Assembly (NCBI GenBank): GCA_019638475.1
Contig: JAHBTR010000005.1
Span: forward strand, 158,538-222,537
Direction of reading: 5' to 3'
From: Chitinophagaceae bacterium
GTDB lineage: Bacteria; Bacteroidota; Bacteroidia; Chitinophagales; Chitinophagaceae
DNA length: 64,000 nt
The notes under the pieces were generated by a model. The model was not told the origin of the DNA. It made no database searches and saw only the letters and a program-made list of their open reading frames with translations. How positions within the stretch are numbered: position 1 is the stretch's first letter; the number at the start of each line of letters is the position of its first letter. The position numbers were made by a program, and so were the translations under genes. Below are positions 15,462-24,186 of the stretch, in pieces.

Positions 15462-17975
15462 ATGAATAAAAAAATAACTTTTGTATTTGGCTTGTTGCTA
15501 ATGTTTTCTTTTACTATAGCACAAACACTACAATCTCCTGATGAATTTTTGGGCTATAAATTAGGTACACAATTTACCAGACATCATAAAATAGTGGAGT
15601 ATGTAAAATATGTAGCTGCTACAAAAAAAGATATGGTAAAAGCAGAGCAATATGGCACTACTTATGAAGGAAGAGAATTGATGTTAGTATATATTTCTTC
15701 AGCAGAAAATATGCAAAATTTAGAAGCAATAAGAAACAATAATTTAAAGCTAACAGGCATTGCAAAAGACAATGCAAAAGCACAAACAAACAATGCACCT
15801 GCAATAGTTTGGTTTAGTTATAATGTGCATGGCAATGAACCAAGTAGCAGCGAAGCAGCTATGCAAACTTTATTTGAATTAGTAAATCCAGCAAATAAAC
15901 AAACAAAAGAATGGCTAAAGAATACTGTAATAATCATTGACCCTTGTGCTAACCCTGATGGAAGAGATAGATATGTAAACTGGTTCAATCAGGTAGTAGG
16001 TATTCATAGCAATACAGACCCACAAAGTAGAGAACATTCAGAGCCTTGGCCCAATGGAAGAAGTAATCACTACAACTTTGATTTAAACAGAGATTGGGCT
16101 TGGCAAACACAAGTTGAAAGTCAGCAAAGAATTAAAAAATACAATCAATGGATGCCACAAGTGCATGTAGATTTTCATGAACAGTATTATGACAATCCAT
16201 ACTATTTTGCTCCAGCAGCAGAACCTTTTCATGAAGTGATTACACCATGGCAAAGAACCTTTCAAGAAGTGATAGGAAAAAACCATGCAAAATATTTTGA
16301 TGCTAATGGATGGCTTTATTTTACCAAAGAAAGTTTTGATTTATTTTATCCTTCTTATGGCGATACTTATCCTATTTATAATGGAAGTATTGGCATGACT
16401 TATGAACAAGCAGGACATAGCAGAGGAGGATTAGCAGTAACAAAAAGCGATGGCGAAGTTTTAACTTTAGCAGATAGAGTAGCACATCATTTTACTTCTG
16501 GCATTTCTACTATAGAAGTAGCATCTACAAATGCTACTAAAATTGTTAATGAGTTTGCTAAATATTTTGAAGATGCTGTGGCAGGAAAAAATGTTTTGTA
16601 TAAAACCTACATACTTACTTCTGATAACAAATCCAAAATAGCCGCAATAAAAAAATTATTAACTGCCAATGGTATTTTATTTGGTACAACCAATACTATT
16701 AATACAAAAGGTTATAACTATCAGTTAAATAAAGAAGCAGATGTAAAAGCTCTTAAATATACTATTGCTGTATCTTCCTGTCAGCCAAAAGGTGTATTGG
16801 CAAATGTTTTATTAGAACCCAAAAGTAAATTAAGCGATAGTGCAACTTATGATATTACAGCATGGAGTATTGGTTATGCTTATGGTGTAAACACTTATGC
16901 ACTAAAAGAAAAGAAAGACATTAATTATGCAGTAACCTTACCAGCAGAAATTAATAACTATCAATCTAATTATGGTTATTTGATTACTTACAACTCTGTA
17001 AATAGTGTAAAAGCATTAACCTATTTGTTGCAACATGGTATTAAAGTAAGGTATTCAGAAAAACCATTTGTTTACAAAGGAAAAAATTATGAAAGAGGCA
17101 CATTAATAGCCATTAAATCTGGCAATAATATTGATAGCCTTAACAATACTATCAATGCTTTATCTACAATATATGATGTAGAAATTAATGCAGTAGAAAC
17201 AGGTTTTATGGATAAAGGTTTAGACTTTGGAAGCCCATCTGTAAAACAAATTAATAACGCTAAAATATTGTTACTTACAGGCGATGGTGTTTCATCTTTA
17301 GCGGCTGGCGAAATTTGGCACTTTTTTGATAGAGAATTAAATTATCCAATTACTTTAATTAATGCAAATGATTTTAACAGAGTTAATGTAAAAAACTATC
17401 AGACTATTATAATGCCAGATGGCTATTACAAATTTTTAAATGATAAAAATGCAGCAGATAAATTAAAAGATTTTATTGCTAATGGTGGTAAATTAATAGC
17501 TGTAGAAAGTGCTGTAGAACAATTAGCAAAATTAGAAATTGGCATTAAATCTAAAAATGAAAAAGATAAAGAAGCAGAAAAAGAAGATTATAGCTTATTA
17601 AAAAAATATGCAGACAGAGAGAAAGATTTTTTACCTTCTTATGTACCAGGTGCTATTTATAAAATTGAATTAGATAACACACATCCTTTAGCATTTGGAT
17701 ATGATTCTATTTATTATACTTTAAAAACAGATGCCAATATTTATGATTTTATGAAAGATGGTTGGAATGTTGGTATATTGAAAACAGAAAATTATGTAAC
17801 AGGATTTGCAGGCTATAAAGTAAAAGAAAAATTAAAAGATGGTACTGTGTTAGGAGCAATAGATTATGGTAAAGGAAGCTGTATATTCTTTGCAGAAAAT
17901 CCATTGTTTAGACTATTTTGGGAGAATGGAAAACTACTATTTAGTAATGCAGTTTTCTTGACAGGAAATAATTAG
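15462..17975 (+). CDS. Secreted M14-family zinc metallocarboxypeptidase-like protein
   Basis: An 837-residue exported protein with signal peptide (FGLLLMFSFTIAQ). The N-terminal half is a zinc peptidase of the M14 fold: zinc ligands in HGNE (H123, E126), DPCANPDGRDRYVNW, NRDWAW, the third-ligand region VHVDFHEQ (H235 or H239) and a candidate catalytic Glu in TYEQAGH (E315). The second half (about 400-837) includes a class I glutamine-amidotransferase-like fold suggested by AKILLLTGDGVSS and NGGKLIAVESAV, as in related large M14 proteins. It probably cleaves peptides outside the cytoplasm. It has no T9SS tail, so periplasm or another export route is likely. Confidence 0.85.
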   Translation: MNKKITFVFGLLLMFSFTIAQTLQSPDEFLGYKLGTQFTRHHKIVEYVKYVAATKKDMVKAEQYGTTYEGRELMLVYISSAENMQNLEAIRNNNLKLTGIAKDNAKAQTNNAPAIVWFSYNVHGNEPSSSEAAMQTLFELVNPANKQTKEWLKNTVIIIDPCANPDGRDRYVNWFNQVVGIHSNTDPQSREHSEPWPNGRSNHYNFDLNRDWAWQTQVESQQRIKKYNQWMPQVHVDFHEQYYDNPYYFAPAAEPFHEVITPWQRTFQEVIGKNHAKYFDANGWLYFTKESFDLFYPSYGDTYPIYNGSIGMTYEQAGHSRGGLAVTKSDGEVLTLADRVAHHFTSGISTIEVASTNATKIVNEFAKYFEDAVAGKNVLYKTYILTSDNKSKIAAIKKLLTANGILFGTTNTINTKGYNYQLNKEADVKALKYTIAVSSCQPKGVLANVLLEPKSKLSDSATYDITAWSIGYAYGVNTYALKEKKDINYAVTLPAEINNYQSNYGYLITYNSVNSVKALTYLLQHGIKVRYSEKPFVYKGKNYERGTLIAIKSGNNIDSLNNTINALSTIYDVEINAVETGFMDKGLDFGSPSVKQINNAKILLLTGDGVSSLAAGEIWHFFDRELNYPITLINANDFNRVNVKNYQTIIMPDGYYKFLNDKNAADKLKDFIANGGKLIAVESAVEQLAKLEIGIKSKNEKDKEAEKEDYSLLKKYADREKDFLPSYVPGAIYKIELDNTHPLAFGYDSIYYTLKTDANIYDFMKDGWNVGILKTENYVTGFAGYKVKEKLKDGTVLGAIDYGKGSCIFFAENPLFRLFWENGKLLFSNAVFLTGNN

Positions 17976-18073
17976 TTTGTAAGTGTGCAGTAGTATAAGT
18001 TTTATTTGATAATCCTTTCCTTAAAGTGTCGTCCTTTTAATATAAATTTGTTACAGCATAATATTAATTAACT

Positions 18074-18322
18074 ATGAGTACAACAGCTATACGTCAAAAA
18101 TTGCACACTTATCTTGAAGTGGCAAATGGCAAAAAAATAAAAGCCATTTATACAATGGTAGAAGCAGAAATTGAAGAAAGTAGTATTGAATACACAAAAG
18201 AGTTGAAATCAGCACTTGATACTCATTTTGCAGATTATAAAACAGGTAAAGCAAAAACACTTACAGTCGAAGAAAGCAAAAAACGAATAAATAAAATTTT
18301 AAAAGCAAGTAAAGAAAAATGA
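18074..18322 (+). CDS. Addiction-module antitoxin (intact)
   Basis: An 82-residue acidic, helical protein (MSTTAIRQKLHTYLEVANGKKIKAIYTMVEAEIEE ... EESKKRINKILK). This is the pattern of small Bacteroidota antitoxins found ahead of RelE/ParE toxins (IRxKLxxYxxxAxxKKVKAIYTMxE). A short toxin reading frame starts at an ATGA overlap with its stop codon, confirming the module layout, but that toxin is mostly deleted. It lies between the M14 peptidase and PIG-L genes. A TAAATTTG sequence at 18043-18050 could be its -7 element. Confidence 0.75.
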   Translation: MSTTAIRQKLHTYLEVANGKKIKAIYTMVEAEIEESSIEYTKELKSALDTHFADYKTGKAKTLTVEESKKRINKILKASKEK

Positions 18323-18440
18323 GTTATCTGTATATTATGTACAATTATTTATAAAATTGACAAAGACAAACGTTTGATTATAGTATTGGCTGTTTATCAT
18401 CACAAAAGAAATCCTACAAAAAAAACACAGAAAACTTTAG
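18319..18440 (+). pseudogene. RelE/ParE-type toxin remnant, internally deleted
   Basis: ATG at 18319 overlaps the antitoxin stop and opens a frame MSYLYIMYNYL that stops at once. In the +1 frame, from about 18347, comes IYKIDKDKRLIIVLAVYHHKRNP, matching the usual C-terminus of RelE/ParE toxins (a strand with KIDKDK, then AVYHHKRNP). The remaining 60 or so codons expected between the two parts are missing. The simplest reading is an internal deletion that fused the start to the tail out of frame, leaving no toxin. The right end is approximate because the tail frame runs on toward the next gene. Confidence 0.7.
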
Positions 18441-18452
18441 TATTTAATTATT

Positions 18453-20966
18453 ATGAAAAAAATATTTTTTATTTATTGCTTATTACTTATTGTGCCTTCT
18501 TCAGTTTTTGCTCAAACTTCAAGTAATGATATTTATTTACAACTGAAAAAATTAAATGTATTAGGAAGTGTGTTGTACATTGGTGCACATCCTGACGATG
18601 AAAATAATTATCTACTACCCTATTTAGCCAAAGAAAAATTATATCGTACTGCATATTTAAGCCTTACAAGAGGCGATGGTGGACAAAACTTAATTGGCAA
18701 TGAACAAGGTATTGAATTAGGTTTAATACGCACTCAAGAATTATTGGCTGCAAGAAAAATAGATGGCTCTGAACAATATTTTACAAGAGCTTATGAATTT
18801 GGTTTTAGCAAATCTTCTGACGAATCTTTAAAAATGTGGGACAAAGAAAAAGTTTTGGCAGATGTAGTTTGGGTTATCAGAAAATATCAGCCAGATATTA
18901 TCATCAACAGATTCCCTCCTGATAAAAGAGCAGGTCATGGGCATCATGCAAGTGCTGCTATCATTGCAGAAGAAGCATTTACTGCTGCTGCCGATGCAAC
19001 TAAATTCCCTGAACAATTAAAACAAGGTGTACAAATATGGCAAGCAAAAAGAATAGTTTGGAACACATTCAACTTTGGAAATAATAACACTACAAATAAC
19101 AATCAGCTAAAAATAGAAATAGGTAATTTTAATCCTTTGCTTGGAAATAGTTATGGAGAAATTGGAGGTATTGCAAGAAGTATGCACAAAAGTCAAGGAG
19201 AAGGAAGACCACAAAGAAAAGGAATCATTACAGAATATTTTGCTTATGTAAATGGCGATTCATTGAAAAATGATTTGATGGATGGTGTAAATACACATTG
19301 GTCAAGAATTAATGGAACAGAAAAAATACAACAAGCAATTAATACTATTATAAACAATTTTAATTTTGACAATCCATCATTAAGTGTTCCTGCTCTTGTA
19401 AATGTTTATAATACTTTACAAAAATTACCAAAAAATAATTGGACAACTTTCAAAGCAGCAGAAGTGCAACAACTTATTATGCAGTGTAGTAGCTTATTTG
19501 CTGAAGCTACCAGCAATACTGAATATGCAGTACAAGGAGAAAAAATAAATGTTTCATTTTTTGTAAATAATAGATTAGATAACAATATTCAACTGAAAAA
19601 AATATCGTTACACATCAACAATCATTCTTTTGATTCTGTTTTCCATCTTGCTCTTAATAAAAATGAAAATTATCAATTTGTAAAAGATTTTATTATCCCA
19701 ACCAATGCACCAATTACACAACCTTACTGGCTTGAACAACCTATGCAAAACAATATGTTTCAAATAAATGGCTACGCCAATACAGGAGAAGCAGAAAACA
19801 AACCTGCTTATACAGCTCAATTTATTTTTAATATAGCAGGAACAGATTTTATATACAATGCTCCCTTGCAATACAAATATGTTCACCCTGTTCGTGGAGA
19901 AGTATATCAACCAGTAATTGTAACTACACCAATTACTGTTGCTTTAACACCCAATGTTATACTGACAAATGTTGTCAATAACAATACAAATATTTCAAAG
20001 CCAATAATTCATGTGCAATACAAATCGCTTATTAATAAACAAAATGTTGCAGTTCATATTGCATTACATCAAGGCGATAAAATTATTTATACAAAAGATA
20101 CTATTCAAAGTTTAAAAGAAGGTGTTACTTATCAGTTTCAAGCTGCTGTAAACAATATATTTAATACTGCTTATGAAAATAATATTACTGCCTCTGTAAG
20201 TTTAAACATCAATCATGCTACAACAACTTACACACAAAATGTAAGAAATATTACTTACGACCATATTCCAAATCAACATTATTTTTTTAGAGATAATGCC
20301 CAAATAATTACAGAGTCTGTTAATGCAAAACCTTTAAAAGTAGGCTATATTGAAGGTGCAGGAGATAAAGTACCAGAAGCATTGGAACAATTAGGTTGTA
20401 GCGTTACACTACTTTCTGAAAAAGATATAAATATTACTACACTACAACAATTTGATGCTGTTGTTACAGGCATTAGAGCTTATAATATTCATGAATACTT
20501 AACAGATAAAAATGGTGTACTAAATGAGTATATAAAAAATGGTGGCAATCTTATTGTTCAATATATAAAAGCCAATAAAATAGGTAACAAAACAATATCA
20601 TCAGGTCCGTATCATTTTATTGTAAACTCACGTTCAAGAGTAACAGAAGAAAATGCAGCTATCAATTTTCTATTACCCAACCATGCTGTTTTAAATTATC
20701 CTAACTTAATTGGCTATACAGATTTTGATAATTGGGTGCAAGAAAGAAGCACTTACCAAGCAGAACAATTAGACAAAAATTTTGAAACTATTTTAAGTAT
20801 GCAAGATACAGGAGAACCAGCCAGTAACGGAAGCCTGATTATTGCAAAATATGGCAAAGGAAATTTTGTGTATTGTGGATTAGTTTTGTTTAGACAATTA
20901 CCAGCAGGAAATATTGGTGCTTATCGTTTATTAGCCAATATGCTTGCATTACCTCAAAATAAATAA
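18453..20966 (+). CDS. Secreted PIG-L family (LmbE-like) zinc deacetylase
   Basis: An 837-residue exported protein with signal peptide (IYCLLLIVPSSVFAQ). The N-terminal domain (about 35-290) is a PIG-L de-N-acetylase: zinc motif AHPDDE (H46, D48, D49), LTRGDGGQNLIG, LGLIRTQEL and the third ligand region GHGHH (H162, H164, H165). PIG-L enzymes remove N-acetyl groups from GlcNAc-containing compounds. Residues about 300-650 look like Ig-like domains, and about 660-837 form a ThuA/glutamine-amidotransferase-like domain (GYIEGAGDKVPEAL, YIKNGGNLIVQY). The substrate is probably an extracellular amino-sugar conjugate, but this is inference. Confidence 0.85.
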   Translation: MKKIFFIYCLLLIVPSSVFAQTSSNDIYLQLKKLNVLGSVLYIGAHPDDENNYLLPYLAKEKLYRTAYLSLTRGDGGQNLIGNEQGIELGLIRTQELLAARKIDGSEQYFTRAYEFGFSKSSDESLKMWDKEKVLADVVWVIRKYQPDIIINRFPPDKRAGHGHHASAAIIAEEAFTAAADATKFPEQLKQGVQIWQAKRIVWNTFNFGNNNTTNNNQLKIEIGNFNPLLGNSYGEIGGIARSMHKSQGEGRPQRKGIITEYFAYVNGDSLKNDLMDGVNTHWSRINGTEKIQQAINTIINNFNFDNPSLSVPALVNVYNTLQKLPKNNWTTFKAAEVQQLIMQCSSLFAEATSNTEYAVQGEKINVSFFVNNRLDNNIQLKKISLHINNHSFDSVFHLALNKNENYQFVKDFIIPTNAPITQPYWLEQPMQNNMFQINGYANTGEAENKPAYTAQFIFNIAGTDFIYNAPLQYKYVHPVRGEVYQPVIVTTPITVALTPNVILTNVVNNNTNISKPIIHVQYKSLINKQNVAVHIALHQGDKIIYTKDTIQSLKEGVTYQFQAAVNNIFNTAYENNITASVSLNINHATTTYTQNVRNITYDHIPNQHYFFRDNAQIITESVNAKPLKVGYIEGAGDKVPEALEQLGCSVTLLSEKDINITTLQQFDAVVTGIRAYNIHEYLTDKNGVLNEYIKNGGNLIVQYIKANKIGNKTISSGPYHFIVNSRSRVTEENAAINFLLPNHAVLNYPNLIGYTDFDNWVQERSTYQAEQLDKNFETILSMQDTGEPASNGSLIIAKYGKGNFVYCGLVLFRQLPAGNIGAYRLLANMLALPQNK

Positions 20967-20972
20967 TGTACT

Positions 20973-21095
20973 ATGAAAGATAATAACAACATACCACTTT
21001 TTAAAAAATGGAACTATTGGTATGTATTTGTTATTGCTGTATTAATCGTTTTAATCATTTTATTTTATTGGATAACAAAAGTATTCAGCACATAA
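20973..21095 (+). CDS. 40-residue single-span membrane peptide ahead of a sodium:solute symporter
   Basis: ATG at 20973 opens a 40-codon frame: a polar N-terminus MKDNNNIPLFKKWNYW, one strongly hydrophobic helix YVFVIAVLIVLIILFYW and a short polar tail ITKVFST. It begins 6 bases after the PIG-L stop and ends 16 bases before the symporter ATG, so it is placed like a translated member of one operon. No family is recognised. By position it may be an accessory subunit of the symporter. Clean topology (Lys-Lys before the helix) argues that it is real, but short hydrophobic frames can occur by chance in AT-rich DNA. Confidence 0.6.
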   Translation: MKDNNNIPLFKKWNYWYVFVIAVLIVLIILFYWITKVFST

Positions 21096-21111
21096 ATAAT
21101 TATTAAAAACC

Positions 21112-22818
21112 ATGAGCCAATTAGACTGGATAATACTTATTATAACATTAGTAGCCATTATAGCTTATGGATTGTATAAGAGCAGAACCTCAAAAAATTT
21201 AGAAGGTTATTTTCTTAGCAATCGTAATATGCCATGGTATTTAGTATTGTTAAGTATTATGGGCACACAAGCAAGTGCTATTACTTTTTTATCTGCACCA
21301 GGACAAGCTTTTACAGATGGTATGCGGTTTGTGCAATATTATTTTGGTTTGCCATTAGCTATGGTAGTGTTGTGTATTACGTTTGTTCCTTTGTTTGGAA
21401 AATTAAAAATATTTACTGCTTATGAATTTTTAGAAGAAAGGTTTGATGTAAAAACAAGGGCATTTACTTCTTTTCTTTTTTTGTTGTCAAGAGGTTTAAG
21501 TACAGGTATTAGCATTTATGCACCTTCTATTATTTTATCTTCTTTAATGGGTTGGGATATATTTTTTACCAATATTATTATGGGTGGTTTGCTCATTATT
21601 TACACAGTATCTGGTGGTGCAAAAGCTGTAGCTTATACACAAAGATTACAACTGATAATCATTTTTGCAGCTATGTTTTTTGCAGGTTATATGATTGTAC
21701 AATTATTGCCACAAGAAATTGGTTTTATAGATGCTCTAACAATAAGTGGTAGCAACGATAAAATGAATATTATTACTACTGGCTTTACAGAAGATGGCTA
21801 TAATTGGAAAGATAAATACAATATTATTAGTGGTGTTATTGGTGGTTTCTTTTTAGCACTAAGTTATTTTGGAACAGACCAAAGTCAAGTAGGAAGATAT
21901 TTAACAGCCAAAAATATTACTGAAAGTCGTGTAGGTTTATTAATGAATGGATTGGTAAAAGTGCCTATGCAATTTTTTATTTTGCTGATAGGTGTTTTAT
22001 TGTTTGCATTTTATCAGTTTAAACCACAACCCATTTTTTTTAACCCTGTTCAACAAGAAAAATTATTGCAAAGCAGTAAAAAAGATAGTGCCATTATTTT
22101 ACAACAACAATTTGAAAAAATTAATAATCAAAAAGAAATTGCATTAAAAAATTATACTACTAATAAAGAGCAAACCAAACAAGCAATACATGAACTAAAT
22201 GCATCTGGAGAAGTTATTAAAGCAAATTATAAAAAACTATTTAAGACTGCCAATATTCAAGGAGATGATAATGACACTAATTATATTTTCTTACGTTTTG
22301 TTATTGATTATTTACCCAAAGGCTTAATTGGTTTGTTAATTGCTATCATTTTTTTGGCAGCATGGGGCAGTATTGCAGCAGCTTTAAACTCTTTGGCAGC
22401 TTGCACTATGATTGATTTTCATAAACGTTTCAGAAAAAAAGAAAGTCAAGATATTGATGAAACAAAACAAGCTATCAAAGATTATCGCTACTCAAAATTA
22501 TATACATTATTGTGGGGTGTATTTTGTATTATAGTAGCTGAAACTGTTGTAGGCATGGGCAGTTTAATAGAAGCTGTGAATGTATTAGGCTCTTTATTTT
22601 ATGGCGTTATTTTAGGAATTTTCTTGGTAGGTTTTTATATGAAAAAAATTAAAGCCAATGCTGTATTTATTGCTGCCATTATTGGCGAAATAGCAGTAAT
22701 CGCACTATTTATTTTAGATAAAAATGGCACTATTGGTTTAGGCTTTTTATGGCTGAATGTTGTAGGAGCATTGTTGGTAATGTTGTTGAGTGTGCTTATT
22801 CAAAAAATAACCAAATAG
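21112..22818 (+). CDS. Sodium:solute symporter (SSS family)
   Basis: A 568-residue inner-membrane transporter with about 13 helices. SSS signatures include YGLYKSRTSKNLEGYFLSNRNMPWYLVLLSIMGTQASAITFLSAPGQAF at the N-terminus, YTVSGGAKAVAYT, FGTDQSQVGRYL and a Ser/Ala-rich helix WGSIAAALNSLAACTMIDF. It would import a solute such as a sugar, amino acid or sialic acid with Na+; the substrate is not readable. A hydrophilic insert of about 70 residues (about 310-385; QQEKLLQSSKKD ... NYKKLFKTAN), predicted helical or coiled coil, interrupts the core. A 40-residue membrane peptide precedes it. Confidence 0.92.
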   Translation: MSQLDWIILIITLVAIIAYGLYKSRTSKNLEGYFLSNRNMPWYLVLLSIMGTQASAITFLSAPGQAFTDGMRFVQYYFGLPLAMVVLCITFVPLFGKLKIFTAYEFLEERFDVKTRAFTSFLFLLSRGLSTGISIYAPSIILSSLMGWDIFFTNIIMGGLLIIYTVSGGAKAVAYTQRLQLIIIFAAMFFAGYMIVQLLPQEIGFIDALTISGSNDKMNIITTGFTEDGYNWKDKYNIISGVIGGFFLALSYFGTDQSQVGRYLTAKNITESRVGLLMNGLVKVPMQFFILLIGVLLFAFYQFKPQPIFFNPVQQEKLLQSSKKDSAIILQQQFEKINNQKEIALKNYTTNKEQTKQAIHELNASGEVIKANYKKLFKTANIQGDDNDTNYIFLRFVIDYLPKGLIGLLIAIIFLAAWGSIAAALNSLAACTMIDFHKRFRKKESQDIDETKQAIKDYRYSKLYTLLWGVFCIIVAETVVGMGSLIEAVNVLGSLFYGVILGIFLVGFYMKKIKANAVFIAAIIGEIAVIALFILDKNGTIGLGFLWLNVVGALLVMLLSVLIQKITK

Positions 22819-22863
22819 TTTTTGATAGAATTAAATCTTAACTTTAGTTATTACATTTAATCA

Positions 22864-24129
22864 ATGGCAATACATTTCCCTACTGTATCATGGGCAAAAG
22901 GAGCAAATATTTATGAAGTAAATATTAGACAATACACCCATGAAGGAACTTTTGTAGCTTTTGCTAAACACTTACCACGATTGAAAGATATGGGTGTAAG
23001 CATTTTGTGGTTAATGCCCATTACACCAATAAGTGTAGAAAAAAGACAAGGTAGTTTAGGTAGTTATTATGCTTGTAGTAGTTATACAACTATTAATCCT
23101 GAATTTGGTAATGCAAATGATTTTAAAAATTTAATATCAGAAGCTCATGCTTTGGGTTTTAAAATTATTATTGATTGGGTAGCCAATCACACAGGTTATG
23201 ACCATCATTGGACAAAAGAATATCCTGAATTTTATGTAAAAGATGAACAAGGAAATTTTACAGAAAAAAATGGTTGGACAGATGTTATTGATGTAGATTA
23301 TTCAAATACTGCACTACAAAATGCCATGATAGAAGCTATGCAGTTTTGGATAAAAGAATATAATATAGATGGTTTTAGATGTGATATGGCACACCTTGTT
23401 CCATTAACTTTTTGGCAAAAAGCAAGAACAGCTTGTGATAAAATAAAAAAATTATTTTGGCTTGCAGAGTGCGATGTAAAAGAATATCATGCAGTATTTG
23501 ATGTTAGTTATGCTTGGCAATGGATGCATGTTACTGAAAAATTGTATCAACAAAAAGCTACTTTAAATGATGTATATAAAGTGTTGCATCAATACAACGA
23601 TAATACTGAAGATGCAAAGAAATTATTTTTTACAACCAACCATGATGAAAATAGTTGGAATGGAACTGAATATGAAAAATATGGCAATACTGCAAAAGCC
23701 TTAGCTGTATTTACTTTTACTTGGAATGGAGTTCCTTTAATTTATAGTGGTCAGGAAAATTCTAATTTTAAAAGATTACTCTTTTTTGATAAAGATGAAA
23801 TAATTTGGAATGAAAAACCAGCACTACACCATTTTTATAAAAAATTATTAGCACTACATTCAACCAATGCAATAGCAATAGGAGAAACTTTTATTTTACC
23901 TGTAAGCAATCATCATGTTATGGCATATTTAAGAAAACATGGGCAAGAAGTTGTTTTAGTAATATTAAATTTATCTGATGAAAATAAAGTAGCAGTAATA
24001 GTAGAGCATGAATACATAAAAGGAAATTTTATGAATGTATTTTCAGCAATCAATTTTTCTTTCAATCAAAAAGAAATGTTTGAATTGCAGGCTTTTGAGT
24101 ATAGAGTGTATCAATCAGTACAATTTTAG
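22864..24129 (+). CDS. Cytoplasmic GH13 alpha-amylase-family enzyme
   Basis: A 421-residue protein with no signal peptide. All four GH13 blocks are present: DWVANHT; GFRCDMAHL with nucleophile D174; LAECD with acid/base E202; TTNHDEN with H260 and D261. The fold is a compact TIM barrel with a small C-terminal beta domain. Family members hydrolyse or transfer alpha-glucosyl residues of glycogen- or maltodextrin-like substrates. The lack of a secretion signal suggests work on intracellular glucans. It follows the symporter at 45 bases, so the pair may be co-expressed. Exact specificity cannot be told. Confidence 0.9.
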   Translation: MAIHFPTVSWAKGANIYEVNIRQYTHEGTFVAFAKHLPRLKDMGVSILWLMPITPISVEKRQGSLGSYYACSSYTTINPEFGNANDFKNLISEAHALGFKIIIDWVANHTGYDHHWTKEYPEFYVKDEQGNFTEKNGWTDVIDVDYSNTALQNAMIEAMQFWIKEYNIDGFRCDMAHLVPLTFWQKARTACDKIKKLFWLAECDVKEYHAVFDVSYAWQWMHVTEKLYQQKATLNDVYKVLHQYNDNTEDAKKLFFTTNHDENSWNGTEYEKYGNTAKALAVFTFTWNGVPLIYSGQENSNFKRLLFFDKDEIIWNEKPALHHFYKKLLALHSTNAIAIGETFILPVSNHHVMAYLRKHGQEVVLVILNLSDENKVAVIVEHEYIKGNFMNVFSAINFSFNQKEMFELQAFEYRVYQSVQF

Positions 24130-24140
24130 AGCATAAAAAA

Positions 24141-24168
24141 GCAGACTGTTTTATTACAAACAGTCTGC
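24141..24168 (-). terminator. Intrinsic terminator of the large surface-protein gene
   Basis: Perfect 11-base stem GCAGACTGTTT / AAACAGTCTGC with a 6-base loop. On the minus strand it is followed by TTTTTT (plus 24135-24140), making it an intrinsic terminator for the minus-strand gene ending at 24187. It probably also stops transcripts from the convergent GH13 gene. Confidence 0.85.
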
Positions 24169-24186
24169 TGATAACATAGGGGTTAA

